Shown: positions 44,438-57,180, numbered from the stretch's first letter. The stretch is 64,000 nt of DNA from Isoetes taiwanensis (GCA_021234155.1 JAJEKV010000474.1:64001-128000); one strand, 5' to 3'. A program made the numbers and translations. The notes: generated by a model not told the origin, from the letters alone.

Positions 44438-45247
44438 ATAGCGTCACTAATTCTAACGCATTACTAACTTAGTTAGTTTGGCCCAATATTTATAGGTGCT
44501 TAATTTAAGAAAAAAAACCTCACGTGGATGTTTTTTGGTGTAGAATTACAGTGAGCCAAAAAGTCGAATATTTGCTCACCTCTGTTTTGAGCCACATGCC
44601 CTTTGACATTTTTGTCTCTGTTCTTTGTGTTGGGGGCTTGGACATCCACAATATTGCAGCAACTTCTAAGCATACCCATGCATCATTTGCATCCCGAGTA
44701 CAGGTTTGATACTCTTTTATCTTGGTTCATAGAACAGATTTTTGCAGGCACAAAATGTTTCCTAAGGTATACTTGGAGTTCTGTATGTGAAGACCCTCTT
44801 TGTTGTTTTATGATACACATTTGGATGCTGTGTATTGAATACAAGTTGCTTGCAGCACATAGATTTTAATCAATTTGTAAGAATGTTGGTTCTGCCAATT
44901 ACACAGTCGATATCCTAGTCAAGAGGTCTGTCAATTGAGCAAGGTACATATGCTCCATCAGGTAAAGCTGATTAGATGAAATGCAACTGAGGTTGTAAAG
45001 CAGACCTCCAAGAACCAGGACATCACGATCAAGAATATCAATCATTTAGCTCTGCTCTTTACAATGTCTTTTTTTTTGCAAATCAATGGCCCTTGAAATC
45101 TCATGGGCGTCTTACATTGGATGCTATATTTGTGGTTGGCGCCAGGAATACAACTGGATAGCAGACTTACAGGGCACACACTTTCACATAAAACCCTTTT
45201 GGAGCTAGAGTTTTATGTATATCATCATGTTGTCTGGAACACCTTTT
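44438..45247. other. No recognisable gene
   Basis: AT-rich, short frames only. Confidence 0.4.
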
Positions 45248-45871
45248 CATCCCCTTTTTTGTTGTGAAATGATCTTGATCCTCCTATGTCTACAAACATG
45301 AGCCCGATTCCTTCTATTACTTAGCAATGTGGTCTCGAGTTCGAGACCGCCCAGAATCGCACTCGGTACTGTTGGGGGTCAAATCCCAACAGACGCAATG
45401 TAAGGTGGTTGGGGGCAGGGCCCAACCAAGCAATGCAGTGTGGTGTGTGGTCACATGTCCAGTTGGATGCTGCCTAGTGGTGTGACGTTAAAACTACTAT
45501 CTATCTATCTATCTATCTATTACTTGAAAATGATAGTTAAGCTAAAACCTTGCCAATGATTACTCAAATTTACTTCAATTATATAATTATATAGATTTGA
45601 GGTGTTGCATATCCTGTTAATTGTTGATATAATGCCAAACTCTACATCTTTATATAGTGAAATCATCCCCTTTTTTGTTGTGAAATGATCTTGATCCTCC
45701 TATGTCTACAAACATGAGCCCGATTCCTTCTATTACTTGAAAATGATAGTTAAGCTAAAACCTTGCCAATGATTACTCAAATTTACTTCAATTATATAAT
45801 TATGTAGATTTGAGGTGTTGCATATCCTGTTAATTGTTGATATAATGCCAAACTCTACATCTTTATATAGT
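45248..45871. repeat. Tandem duplication of about 208 bp, first copy holding a SINE
   Basis: TCATCCCCTTTTTTGTTGTG...CATCTTTATATAGT occurs at 45,248-45,658 (with a 203-bp insertion) and 45,664-45,871 (uninterrupted). Confidence 0.92.
45323..45516 (+). mobile_element. tRNA-derived SINE, 194 bp, (CTAT)n tail
   Basis: Flanked by CTATTACTT at 45,314-45,322 and 45,517-45,525; the neighbouring duplicate has this sequence once (45,730-45,738). A-box-like TGTGGTCTCGAGTTCG at about 45,328 and B box GGTCAAATCCC (45,377-45,387), within a T-arm-like hairpin GTTGGG...CCCAAC. It ends in a (CTAT)n run. Pol III transcription and LINE-driven mobility are inferred from the SINE class. Confidence 0.85.
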
Positions 45872-46084
45872 TGTCTCTGATAATCTAAGTTTGTAATCCA
45901 CAAATTGAATGTGTTGTCTTTGTAGTCATAGCCAGATCTGCCCATTTGTCTTGCACTATGAACAAGTCTAATGTGCCCTCCTTGCAGTCATCATCCAGAT
46001 CTGCCCAATTGTCCTATAAACTTGTCTATATTTTTCGTCGATTTCTTCCTTCTTTAAAGGCCATTCAACAGTAGAGCTATTTTC

Positions 46085-46624
46085 GAGAATCTCTCTTTGG
46101 CACCAGGCCCCAAGCTTATTTGCTTGCTTCATTGTCCAGGAACAAGCTTGTAGCTATTGCATCAATTCGCACAGGGTCCCACAGGCTACGGATTGAGACA
46201 GGTAGATGGGAGCGGCCGCAATTGCCGCGAGAAGCGAGACTATGTGCCTATTGCCAGTTACAGGTTATTGAAGATGAAAGCCATACTCTTCTGAGTTGCC
46301 CTGCTTTTGAGATAGTCCGGAATCATTTTTCGACCTTAGCATTCCATTCCACGCTTCTACAACTTCTCAGCGCACCATCAGTGCATGACTTGGCATTATA
46401 CATACTTGAGGTTCTAGATAAACGTCTGCAATTACTGAGCCCTCAGTAGTCATTATCTAAGCTTATCTAGTATCATCATTACTGCAAAGGTTTTTCCCTT
46501 GAAAACCTTTCGAGGCAGGGGTTTTTTAATCCTAGTAGTAATGATTATACTAGCCCATTGTATGGGTCCCATGACCTATTGGTCTCCGTGGACGTTAAAA
46601 AAACTATTCTATTCTATTCTATTC
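46085..46624 (+). pseudogene. 5'-truncated LINE copy (C-terminal tail and 3' end)
   Basis: Frame with SLSRNKLVAIASIRTGSHRL, then RIETGRWERP, CAYCQLQVIEDESHTLLSCP and LALYILEVLDKRLQLL, ending in a stop at about 46,447. Then the family 3' UTR (AGGCAGGGGTTTTTTAATCC; GGTCTCCGTGGACG) and a (TTCTA)n tail at about 46,602-46,624. The tail domain is intact in frame. Confidence 0.88.
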
Positions 46625-46784
46625 TTTATAACTTATCATTGATCATGTTTGAGACCCACATTTTTGTCAATGGTTTTACCTCCGTCTCCAAATGTTATTT
46701 AACCCTCTACCACGTTCGACTCTTGGGTTAGTCTACTCCTGTACAGTTGTAGCTTTTAAAAACCTCAACCATATAATATTGGAA

Positions 46785-46965
46785 ATTGTAAATGCCCTTG
46801 TTTTAGGGGTGTTTTTGAGAAAATGATCATAACTGTTTTTTGGTGATTCAAATAGGAATGTGTGTTTCAAATGAATTATATCAGGATGATATCTTCCCAA
46901 CAACAATCATCTGAATCAAAGTTTAAAATCACAAGTTATGTTATTTCTTAAACACAAACAAATCG
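46785..46965. repeat. Half copy of the 5809-6196 fold-back family
   Basis: GAAAATGATCATAACTG, GATTCAAATAGGAATG, GATGATATCTTCC and AAAATCACAAGTTATG align with one arm of the fold-back element. The opposite arm is missing. Confidence 0.6.
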
Positions 46966-46989
46966 TAACCATGATTTAAAATTATTTTT

Positions 46990-47885
46990 ACAATTTGCCC
47001 TATAATATTTCAATGTGCAATGCCTTGCTGTTGAACTAAATTTGTATCAATGCGTTCGTGGAATAATATTAGGTCTCAAAACCTTCAATCGCTGACGTGT
47101 TTTAGTTCTTGACCTCAACATTTATTTGTCGTAAATAACATCTCGATCCCCATAAATGTTGGATGCATCAACGAAGGGTAATATGTTGGCATCAAATTAA
47201 TCAAAGATTTTGCATAATAATTATCTCCTTTTGCATCAGAGCTGAATTGAATTGTGTAAACACAATGTACAATTAAAAAAAGCAAGGAACACTTTCATGC
47301 TTCAAAATGATCAAATGCGATAAATCTGCCATTCAGTAGATCCAACATTTCTTTCTATCGCATTACTCACAACAAGTACAATTCAATTTATACTACTTTG
47401 CCCTAATTTTCTATGCCTTCATTTTCTATAGCCTCTGCCGTGCCTTTTTGCTAGCCCCCATCCCCCCCCCGGTTTTTTTTTTTGTAGAAAGAAAATACAC
47501 ATTAGTATGTCTGAGAATAACCCATTAGATGTTATTTTACATTAGGCATTAGCTAACTTCTAACTACTAACTTCTAATACTACTGGGGAAGGATCCTGCC
47601 TTCAGTGGTAGTAGATTTGTTACAGATCCTGCCTTCAATGGTAGTAGATTTGTTAAAGACGTATACGATAGATTTAGCAGCACAAGCTTCTGTAAGGCAT
47701 CTAGTCCTGGCCACTTGGAAAAACTTCCGCTCCCTCTCAGAATCACCCTTCTTAAACCTTCATTCTACAAACCCAAATTTGATAACACCCCTTATACTTT
47801 ATCCTTTTAACTCCTTTTATCCTTTTATATGTGTGTTGCTTGAGATTCTAAGGATGCTTAATCTTGTCAAGTTTTGGAGCCATTG
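46990..47885. other. No recognisable gene
   Basis: AT-rich. GATCCTGCCTTCARTGGTAG is tandemly repeated at 47,591 and 47,626. Confidence 0.4.
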
Positions 47886-47890
47886 TAACC

Positions 47891-48190
47891 CTAATTTCTT
47901 TTCCATTTATGCATGAATTCTATATCCCATTCATATCGTACAAATCCAGGACGGCTAAATGTGTGAGTTTGAGCAATGCATGTTGGAAATGGTGAAGAAT
48001 TATTCAACGATATTTTTAGGATTTGTAAATTTGTCAATTCTTTCAGGAATCTTGGAATAGAATCTAGTGAGTTACATTGTGCAATACCCGAGACAACAAG
48101 TGACTTTAACAGACCAAGATCATCTAATAGAGCATTTATTCTTGTAGATATTAAGCTCAAGACTTGGAGGAATGGAAAGTTCAAGAGACA
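47891..48190 (-). pseudogene. Leucine-rich-repeat relic
   Basis: Minus frame: FPFLQVLSLISTRINALLDD, LGLLKSLVVSGIAQCNSLDS, IPRFLKELTNLQILKISLNN. Spacing fits plant LRRs of NLR type. No NB-ARC or kinase part nearby. Possibly part of the same ancient gene as the relic at 40.3-40.8 kb. Confidence 0.6.
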
Positions 48191-48199
48191 TTTCTGATG

Positions 48200-49250
48200 G
48201 ATTCACCACAGCATTCATGCAGCAGAGTGCTCATATTAGATGCCACAGCTAGAGAATTGATCTGAAGTACAGGAACGGACTTACCTTTGTAGATTTCTTA
48301 CGTTTCATATCAATTGATATCATCCTAAATGTTTACAATATGGAAAAAATCTAGCTTTACCTGTTCATTTATCAAAATATGATACGCCTTTTATTTTCCA
48401 TTGCCAGTTCTCAGATTACCTGCATTGTTTTTTTTTTTTTTTTTTTGGTACCAGTTTCTCTTCCTATTGTTTCCTTTTTTCGATGTCAAGTTCGTGTCCT
48501 GGCAATAATATGGATAATATTGGTGGCATCTCTTGCTCTCGCACTCATATGGTGTTTACAAAAGGTTTTATGAAAGGGAAGATTCACTAGCCCATACTCA
48601 ATACTATTTTGACTCAAAGCCTATGGGATCTGTCATACTTCCATGCTTTCTGATTTATATGGACAGCATTTTGTGATAACAGCTCTGCACAAACGACTAT
48701 GTTGACAGAGTTCTACATACTTAAATGTTTCACCTATCTTTACTAAATGAATCTACTGTTTTCCTTACTGCATTCTATACTGTATTTGCATTGGTCATTG
48801 TACTCTATTTAAATACTGAAATAAGGTTGATGCTATGCACTGTTATTCAGATGTATCATGACTATATAGGCCAATGTCGTTAAAAAGCCCGTTTTTTATT
48901 TTTAAAGTACCTCTATAAAAATCCTCACGTTTTTTAAAGGATTTTTATGATTTGGTATGGTCAAAAATAAAAAGATAAAAAAAATTGTACATTCTTTGCA
49001 CTGCTTTATTGGACGTATTTGCTACTGTTAGCATGCACATTTTTGCTACAAGTTACAAGACGTAGCATGCCAACAAATGAATCAGAAGCTTATGCTGCTA
49101 TTAGAAAATATTAAGTTCAAGTACAAAGATATCATAGTTGTTTTGCAATGCAACTCTTAAGAAAGTTCAGGAAAACATTAAAAAGAGGTTAAGAAAGGTA
49201 AGAATTTTATATGCGGAGATAAATAAGTTCAAGAATATCATATATTTGGA
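48200..49250. other. No recognisable gene
   Basis: AT-rich with an 18-20-nt T run near 48,429-48,447. Confidence 0.4.
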
Positions 49251-49260
49251 TTAAAAAAAA

Positions 49261-49440
49261 GGAAAACTACCAAAATACCCCTATGAGTTTATGTAATTAC
49301 CAAAATGCCCTTATGAGTTTTAAAATTACCAAAATGCCCCCACAAACCTATTATACACAAGGGCATTTTGGTAATTTTGAAACTCATAAGGGTATTTTGG
49401 TAATTACACAAACTCATAAGGGTATTTTGGTAGTTTTCCC
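49261..49440. mobile_element. 180-bp near-perfect hairpin element
   Basis: Flanked by identical 10-mers TTAAAAAAAA (49,251-49,260 and 49,441-49,450). Arms of about 80 bp pair almost perfectly around a short loop (CACAAACCTATTATACACAA). Each arm holds three spaced copies of ACCAAAATRCCC / its complement with TATGAGTTT between. The transcript would be a long pre-miRNA-like hairpin. The A-rich target makes the duplication slightly less certain. Confidence 0.8.
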
Positions 49441-49450
49441 TTAAAAAAAA

Positions 49451-50726
49451 TCACAGGCTAAGGATTTTAAAGATTTTGAAGATTTTAAAGATTTTTAACG
49501 TATTTTATATGAAATATGTTTTTAAAGATTTTTTCCAAAAATTTTAAAAATCTTTAAAAAATCTTAGAAAACGTTTTTTAAACGTACGGATTTTGACGTA
49601 CTTAACAACGTTGATATAGGCAGACCATAGTGGTCTTAGAACATCAATATATCAGGGATTGTGGTTCTGCTGAAATACTCCATAATATATTTCAAATAAA
49701 GGAATGACGTGCAGGCTAATTTTTGGGTTCCATTCCATGGTCTAAATGCATAAAATTTGTTTATGTTTGGTTAAAATCTATACTGACATACAGAACGTGG
49801 CAGCATGCATAAGCTGGGAACTAAAATGTTGCCTTATCATTAGTGTCTTTACATGTACTATTAGTGTCTTTACATGTAATGGTATAATCGCTTGCATGCA
49901 TTGGCTAAGAATTGCATGCATGCAAAGGCTGAGAATGGCACAGTCTGAAATAAAAAATGGAACAATGGTAAACAGATGCGGTCTTAACATGCGGTGGGCT
50001 AAAGACTTGCATGCATGGTCAAAAGTCTAAAGGGGCTTTATTTAACTTGTGGAACTGAAAGATACTTTAGTTTTTCTAAGTCTACAAGTACTTATGTCTG
50101 ATTTTTAACATTAGTGGAAAATGAAGGATGACCTTAGGTCTTTTCAACGTATACCTTAAAATGCTTATGGCTAAAATCTACATGGTCTTAAGATTATGCA
50201 TATTCCTAAGCATCCATATTGGCTTTATGCATGGGATTATTGAGCATATATGGTCACATGTGGCACTGGCCTACTGTTACTACCCTGCTATATCTGTTTT
50301 TGCACCCATATTTTCCACTACCAATGGTCTTGTGACCTGTTTATCTTTAAGGATGTAAGGCTTATGGCCAAAGTATACATGGTCTCATATTGGCATTATG
50401 CATGGGATTATGTAGCATATGTGGTTGCATGTGGCACTGACTTATTGTTATTACCCTGGTATATCAGTGGCAAAAAATGTAGATAGAACTTGGCTATGTT
50501 TATGGACCTGTATTCTCCACTAACAGTTGACCAATGGTCTCATGACCTGTTCATTCTTTATCTGTACTATAGGATAGATAATTTAGTGTTATGATCTAAA
50601 TACTTGGTGTTCCATGGCGGATAGTGTCATCATGGATCTCGATCCTAGTATGAACTGATAAGACTGCATAAGGGATTGACCTGTGTTGATGTCACTGCTA
50701 GTTGGTTGCCATGGCTAGTGTGGACT

Positions 50727-50758
<32 letters not shown>

Positions 50759-52540
50759 GGGGTCTTGATAAGACTTCTTTGCATGGGTGTTGTTCATTGG
50801 TCCTTTGACTCCTTTTCTTGCAAGCTTTGGCCTTACTCCACTTCTCGTAACTGTCTATGTAGATTCTTTATAAATTATGGATTATAATTCCTTCGTTCTG
50901 GGGAAATCTATAGTGCGCAACATATTTTTTTTCTGTATTTTCACATTTAAAAAAAAGGTGGACACGTTTGATTATCACAAAAAGGATAAAAGACAAGGTT
51001 TTTTTAAGAACAGTAACAACGGACAAAAGATGGATGCAGTGAGAAAATCAGAGAAAAGTTGTTGTTCTTGATTAGCAGATCGGCAGGCTTTCTGGAGGTA
51101 TTTGTGCTCGCTGCAAGAGTTGTTGAACAATCCCTGTTGCCTGACGCCTTGCTAGAATAGTGTCATAATCTGATAGCAAGAATTTAGATCTGTTTCTTGG
51201 TGATTTTGGATTGCGTCAAAATATTTTTTGCGCAATCGTGTAGAAGTTTCTTTTAGAGGGAATTAATTTGCAACTGCGAGCTTATTTTTCAATTTCATTC
51301 AAATCCTGAGCTTATAACTATGAATACATGATACATAATTGTATAAAGAATAGTAATCAGGCCTTGTACCTACATAAACCTAGAATGCACTGGTAGGCCA
51401 ACAAATGCATTGCAATAAGAAGCAGCATATTTGGAGTAAGTGGACAATGAGAAGTAGCATATCTGGAGTAAGTGGGCGACCTATAATGATTTTCGATAAA
51501 ATCTCCATTCTTGGTTCTTCTCTTTCCCACGAAATGGCATTTTTAGTGTATATATAGATTTTAACTTGGAGCTATGGATCCCACTTGTAGTCTTGGAATT
51601 TGATTCTTCAAAATTCAGAGCTGCATATAACCCTCCCCTCCCTCCCCCCTCCCCCCCCTTCCCTTTTGAGGAAAAGTAAGGGCTTCTTAATTATCATAAG
51701 CAAAGCACATCATAGTTAAGGAGGGTCTTAAAAGAACCAACCTTATCATAGGATAGAGATTTATAACAACATCTCTTATCTCTTTACAATATGAAATATG
51801 GATTAGAAATTCGTATCTGTCACAACAACACTAAAAATGAGTGGTGAGTAGTTTAAAGTATAGACACATCAAAATTTGGCCAAGGCACATCCACTTGAAT
51901 ATAGTAAACTATTTCACACACTCTGTCATAGTACTATGTTCAAAAAGGTGATCTTCCTATAGTGGGCACCTGCTTCTTCAACCCATCAACATCCCTGTAC
52001 ACATTGAGCCACAAGAAAATCCCGATTCCGTGCATCCCTAGAAAAAAGAAGAGGGTCAAATCGCTCGCTCTCATTATCAACCACTTCAATCATCACCAGA
52101 TCCGTGGCCACCGGATCCACCTATCAACCAGTGTTAATCTAGCCAGGGGAGAAGGCGGAGTACCAGTGGGGGTCGTATAAAAAAAGTAGATCAGAGCTTC
52201 TCCATAAGCATCTTGCTTGACTTTATGATGGTATTACATGTCTCAGAAAAAGCAAGAACTGGGTTTCAAACATCAGTCTCTCATAGCAAAACGTAAATTT
52301 GTCTAACATAATAGTCTGATATTCATTCAGCAGAAAAAAGCTCAAGCTTTGATAAATTCGAAGTGATGCTATGAGTAAGAGGCCACATTTGTTCATTAAT
52401 AAAGATTTATGTGGCAGCTGCATATGCCAACAGGTCTTCAAATTGGGCCCTACAGTTCGTCCTGGTAGTCAATGCAACTAGCATTTCGATAGGCCAAAAA
52501 ATTATCGTTAGAAATAAGCACACCATCACAGATGAAGAGT
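49451..52540. other. Gene-poor AT-rich stretch
   Basis: No family-level coding signature. Contains a degenerate duplication at 50,165-50,290 / 50,365-50,465 (TACATGGTCT...TTATGCATGGGATTAT...ATGTGGCACTG), a long T run (about 50,731-50,758) and a C-rich tract (51,631-51,660). Confidence 0.45.
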
Positions 52541-52545
52541 TTTAA

Positions 52546-53310
52546 CTACTCTTTAAATCTTTCTAGTTTCATCCAATTATCATCTACTTTATCTAATAGC
52601 TCATTCTTGTATGCCACGGCAATTATAGTCAATTCAACATGTAAAGCTACTTTTAACCAGGCAACATCCACACTCTTATTAGAATAATTGTGCTTGTTTC
52701 CGTGCTTCAAAATGATCCAGAATGTTGTCTGTTTGATGGTATATAGAAACTTATTAGAGCCTTTAAGATAGATAGTAGTTTTAAGGAGAACCACGGGCCG
52801 ACCCAGTTTTCGAATTGGAAACCTCTATCCCCAAGACAGTCTTAGGGCAGTCTAAAATATACCTAAGTGTCTCATTTCGATGGCCACAGAGCTTACAAGA
52901 GGGAGAGATCTCATTTGTATCACTGTTGCTTCTATCGTAAATTATTTGGTTAACTGAGATCGCATGATGCAGACGTCTCCAAATGAGGGCCTGCATTTTT
53001 GGTTGAGCATAAGATTTCTAGGCTTGATTCATAATTCTAGTAAAGTAATAAAGTAATCTTTAGGAGTATGCCATTTAGCAGGGTAAGTTTCAGAGTTATC
53101 AGATGCAATGGTGCTATAGCCTAGGGCCAAGATATATTTTTCAAAAATGTTTATAACCCAATCTGGATCTATAAATTCTTGCCACTTATTAATGTCTCAA
53201 ACTTCTTTCAAAATAGCACTATAGATCTGTTTATCAACTCTTTTACCTTTTACGATGTGGGAAATTTCTTCCCACTCTCTTCAGAATGTGCCTGAGCAAA
53301 GGTGTTGCAG
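52546..53310 (-). pseudogene. L1-type LINE C-terminal relic
   Basis: The minus frame 52,996-52,781 has ALIWRRLHHAISVNQIIYDR and CKLCGHRNETLRYILDCP, the zinc-knuckle domain of plant LINE polyproteins, followed by C-terminal sequence. Pieces upstream (53,300-53,000) continue the polyprotein out of frame. Different from the (TTCTA)n-tailed LINE family. Confidence 0.7.
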
Positions 53311-53559
53311 CTAAGTTATTCCTGCTCTCTTACGTTTTCATCAGTTCAATAGCCCATACTTCTGACATTCTTCTACAAAGATGGCAGATCAAAATAAGGA
53401 AAAAGTAACTCTCTCATATACTAAATTTTTGTGCTCAAAACCTTCCGTTACCTCATTCCAAGCAATGAAGAGTCTCCTCATAAGGGAAGACATATTAGGG
53501 GTGTATTTAAACGAGAAGTAGACTGAACCAGGTAAATGATGGGCATATAATTCATTCCT

Positions 53560-55107
53560 AGGCCGAGATATACTTGGCTCCGAGGTCTATGTGGGTCCAG
53601 TCCAATTTTTTATGATTGATTCAACTACGATTTAACATGTACATGTCCCATTTCTAGATTCATCCAACGTAGTATCTAACAATCACTTGGAAGATATTTT
53701 GTCGGGTAGTTGTTGCAACTTCAGAGAAAATGGGCCTCTGTGAGAACGATGCCACTTTTGGCACCGATGTTCAATGCATTCCCTAGCTTCTTTATATTTT
53801 TTAATCCATTTTGCCATACATTGCTCATTACCTACAATGTAATCCCTTATTGCTGCCATCTCAATGTATGTGAATGTATGAGTTGTTCTCTTGTTATATA
53901 GTCTACCTTCACGTTCATCTCATAAGGTGAGATAAGTAGAAATTGCAAACCTACATTCTTGAGCAATTTGCAGCATGGCGAGAACTGACTAGCATAACTC
54001 TGCCTTGAAAGAATTGGAGTTGCTATATACCTTGGCTACGTAGGTTACGAAGCCTTCTTTTTCTTGTGGAGGCAAATAGTCCAGCCAAGGGATCTTTTTC
54101 CGTACTAGAGGACTTGAGAGAGAAGAAGGGAAGGTGTTCTATAAGGGATCAAATTGAAAAAATGTATTTGAATGCTCAATTTGAAATGCAGGGGTCATTT
54201 AAATGCAATGCAAAAGCAGTGGAACATTGCTCCTCCTTTAAACATCATCTGACTATTTTAGTAACTAGAAACGCAATTTGAAACGCGTATCAAAGACATA
54301 GTTGTAATGCATTACAAAATGTTTTATCATGTTTCAAAGGTTGCACTGTAAAACATGTTTCAACGTTTGATTTTATCGTTTTGTAATGCGTTCCCAAACC
54401 CATATGTGTTTCAAATTACAATTGTGTTTCAATTGGAACATTTCAACACCCCCTTTATTCCTTTAGTGGCATGCATGTTTCAAACCCATATGTCTTTCAA
54501 ATTACAATTCCATTTCAACTGGAACGTTTCTGGTCCATTATGTGGTCCTAATGAGTCAAATTGTTGTCATGGGTTGTCCTTTTTATTTGTTCTTTTTGTT
54601 TGTTGCCATATGTTGAGTCAATTAGTTGTCATTGGTTGTCCTTTTTGTTGTTGCCATTTCTTTTGATGGAAGATTGGTTGAAACTTGGGATTAGTCAACA
54701 ATTGTTATATTTGAAATAAATCTGGAAGCCACCGCTATGCATTTTACACAAATTCTAGGATGAAGAAGGGCAAGAAAAGCAACATAACTTCGTCCAAAAG
54801 CAAAAGAAAACAATTAACGTCAGAATTGGTATGAACCCGTCATATGATCTATACTTTTTGAGAATTATGTGAAAATGCAACCATAAAGGCCTTGTTGTTG
54901 CATATAATACAAAACATTAAAAACAAGAACTGGTCCTTCTACCCTTAAATCAATCTTGACTTGTAAAAGCAGATCTGCTCATGGATGTAACCAAAAATTT
55001 GTAAACATCAGTTTATAAATTGCCATGAGAACAAACTCATGTTATTTGTAGAAATGTTTGTGGTGCCATGTCTAGATCCTTGGTTCTTCCCGCTAACTTA
55101 ATCTGAG
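53560..55107. repeat. Repeat R, copy 1
   Basis: The first of three copies. The minus strand holds a decayed frame shared by all copies (PWLDYLPPQEKEGFVTYVAK; MLQIAQECRFAIS; HTFTYIEMAAIRDYIV; KYKEARECIEHRCQKWH). A non-coding part with GAAACGCAATTTGAAACGCG follows to 54,600, then the sequence shared with 1560-1975. Class unknown. Confidence 0.75.
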
Positions 55108-55479
55108 CCTATCCCTGAGCTGTGCTCGCCCTAAGATGATATACAAGCAAAATCTTTCAAAGGCTTCGATCCTCCAACACAGAGAGGAAGGTTCGCCGTC
55201 ACTACAAAGAAAAGTGAAAACATCAAAATTCAGGTTGTCTTAGCTCCAACCTTGATTTTCGTCCTCAATATAGATCTCACTCGATGTTTCCACATTGGAT
55301 ATGAATATTCGAGACATATCCCACAGTCACACTGTCCAATCCTAGAGCCTGCCCTTCGAGCAACCCAAAAATTTGATAGAATAACGAGAAAAAGAGGACG
55401 CCTTTTAAATATCAAACACAGTCATGGTCATGTTATACTGAGCATCTTAAATATTGAAGACAATCATGGTTAAACCACG

Positions 55480-56275
55480 GGGGATATCCAAGGTATATAT
55501 GGGCCCAGTCCATTTTTTTTATGATTGATTCAACTATGATTTAACATGTACATCTCCCATTTCTAGATTCATCCAATGTAGTATCCAACAACCACTTGGA
55601 AGATATTTTGTCGGGTGGTTGTTGCAACTTCGGAGAAAATGGGCCTCTATGAAAACAATGCCACATTTGGCACCGATGTTCAATGCATTTCCTAGCCTCT
55701 TTATATTTTTGAATCTGTTTTGTCATACATTGCTCATTACTTACAATGTAATCCCTTATTGCTGCCATCTCAATGTATGTCAATGTATGAGTTGTTCTCA
55801 TGTTATGTAGTCTATCTTCACGCTTATCTCATAAGGTGAGATAAGGAGAAATCGCAAACCTACATTCTTGAGCAATCCGCAGCATGGCGAGAATTGACTA
55901 GCATAACTCTGCCTTGAAAAAATTGGAGTTGCTATATGCCTTGGCTACGTAGGTTACGAAGCCGGCAGATAGTCTAGCCAAGGGATCTTTTTCCGTACTA
56001 GAGGACTTGAGAAGAAGGAAAGGTGTTCTATAAGGGATCAAGTTGAAAAAATGTATTTGAATGATCAGTTTGAAATGCAGTGAAACATTGCACCTCCTTT
56101 AAACATCGGCTGACTATTTTAATAACTAGAAACGCAATTTGAAATGCGTATCAAAGACATAGTTATAATGCATTACAAAATGTTGTATCACATTTCAATG
56201 GTTGCGCTTTAAAACATGTTTCAACGTTTGATTTTATCGTTTTGTAATGCAGATCCCGAACCTGGCTTACATCGT
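55480..56275. repeat. Repeat R, copy 2 (truncated)
   Basis: Collinear with copy 1 from the GATTCATCCAA landmark; ends at TTTTGTAATGCAGATCCCGA, where a 40-bp sequence is tandemly repeated (about 56,237-56,315) before a LINE 3' end. Confidence 0.8.
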
Positions 56276-56291
56276 TTTGTAATGCAGATCC

Positions 56292-56512
56292 CGAACCTGG
56301 TTTACAGCATTAGAATAGAATAGAATAGAATAGTTTTTTTAACGTCCACGGAGACCAATAGGTCATGGGACCCATACAATGGGCTAGTATAATCATTACT
56401 ACTAGGATTAAAAACCCCTGCCTCGAAAGGTTTTCAAGGGAAAAACCTTTGCAGTAATGATGGTACTAGACAAGCTTAGATAATGACTACTGAGGGCTTA
56501 GAAGAAAAGGAA
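56292..56512 (-). pseudogene. 5'-truncated LINE 3' end (minus strand)
   Basis: Reverse complement of 46,435-46,625: the tail reads GAATAGAATAGAATAG on the plus strand, followed by CGTCCACGGAGACCAATAGG and AAAAACCCCTGCCTCGAAAGG. About 220 bp retained; no coding part beyond the last codons. Confidence 0.9.
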
Positions 56513-56839
56513 TAATGTAGTCCCTTTATTTTTTATGATTTTTGAACATGTTCATGTATGTTTGTGTCTTAATTTATGTGTTTACAATAAATTCAATGTC
56601 TTTGCCAAAATGCTTGAATTTTTTTAATTTACTATAGCGTGATGGCTAATATTTGCCTTTCCATTTTGTGAAAGTTTAGCCAAAAGTAAGAAACTCTGAT
56701 GGAGAAAAATCGTTTAGTTTAGCCAAGTGTTAGAAACTTCTAGCCCCAATTTGAAGGTAGTTTAGCTAAACCTATTTTGGCTACACTAAAATATAGGAGT
56801 AGTAATTTATTCCATGATCGTGGCAATGGGACTGCAATG
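56513..56839. other. No recognisable gene
   Basis: AT-rich; TTTAGCTAAAC/TTTAGCCAA-type short motifs repeated near 56,680-56,785. Confidence 0.4.
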
Positions 56840-57180
56840 CCTCAAGGCCTGTTAGAAGGACAAGAGAGCTCAGTGGCTAGCCAGATGGAATGTGCAGGAG
56901 CATACATATGGAAACAAAAGCAGAACGTGACAGTCTGAGGCATTATCTTGACACTTGTTTCCTCAGTAAGCTTTGGGATACCAGGGTCCTGGAATAGGTC
57001 AAAATGGCACATTACAAGAAACATATAAATCCCATGCTGGAGCAAAGCGCACACTAGAATGAAGCCCACAATACTACCTGTGTTCACATCTGCCCATGAA
57101 AAAGTGCAGGTTCATTGCCTCCACTCGCATAGGCGCCCACCATCTCTAAATTGAGACAGGCAGATGGACAAGGGCATGAA
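56840..57180 (+). pseudogene. LINE C-terminal relic
   Basis: LRHYLDTCFLSKLWDTRV at about 56,935 resembles LKQHMDTCFF at 6.84 kb. IASTRIGAHHL*IETGRW at about 57,118-57,171 matches the family motif with a stop. Heavily decayed. Confidence 0.65.
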
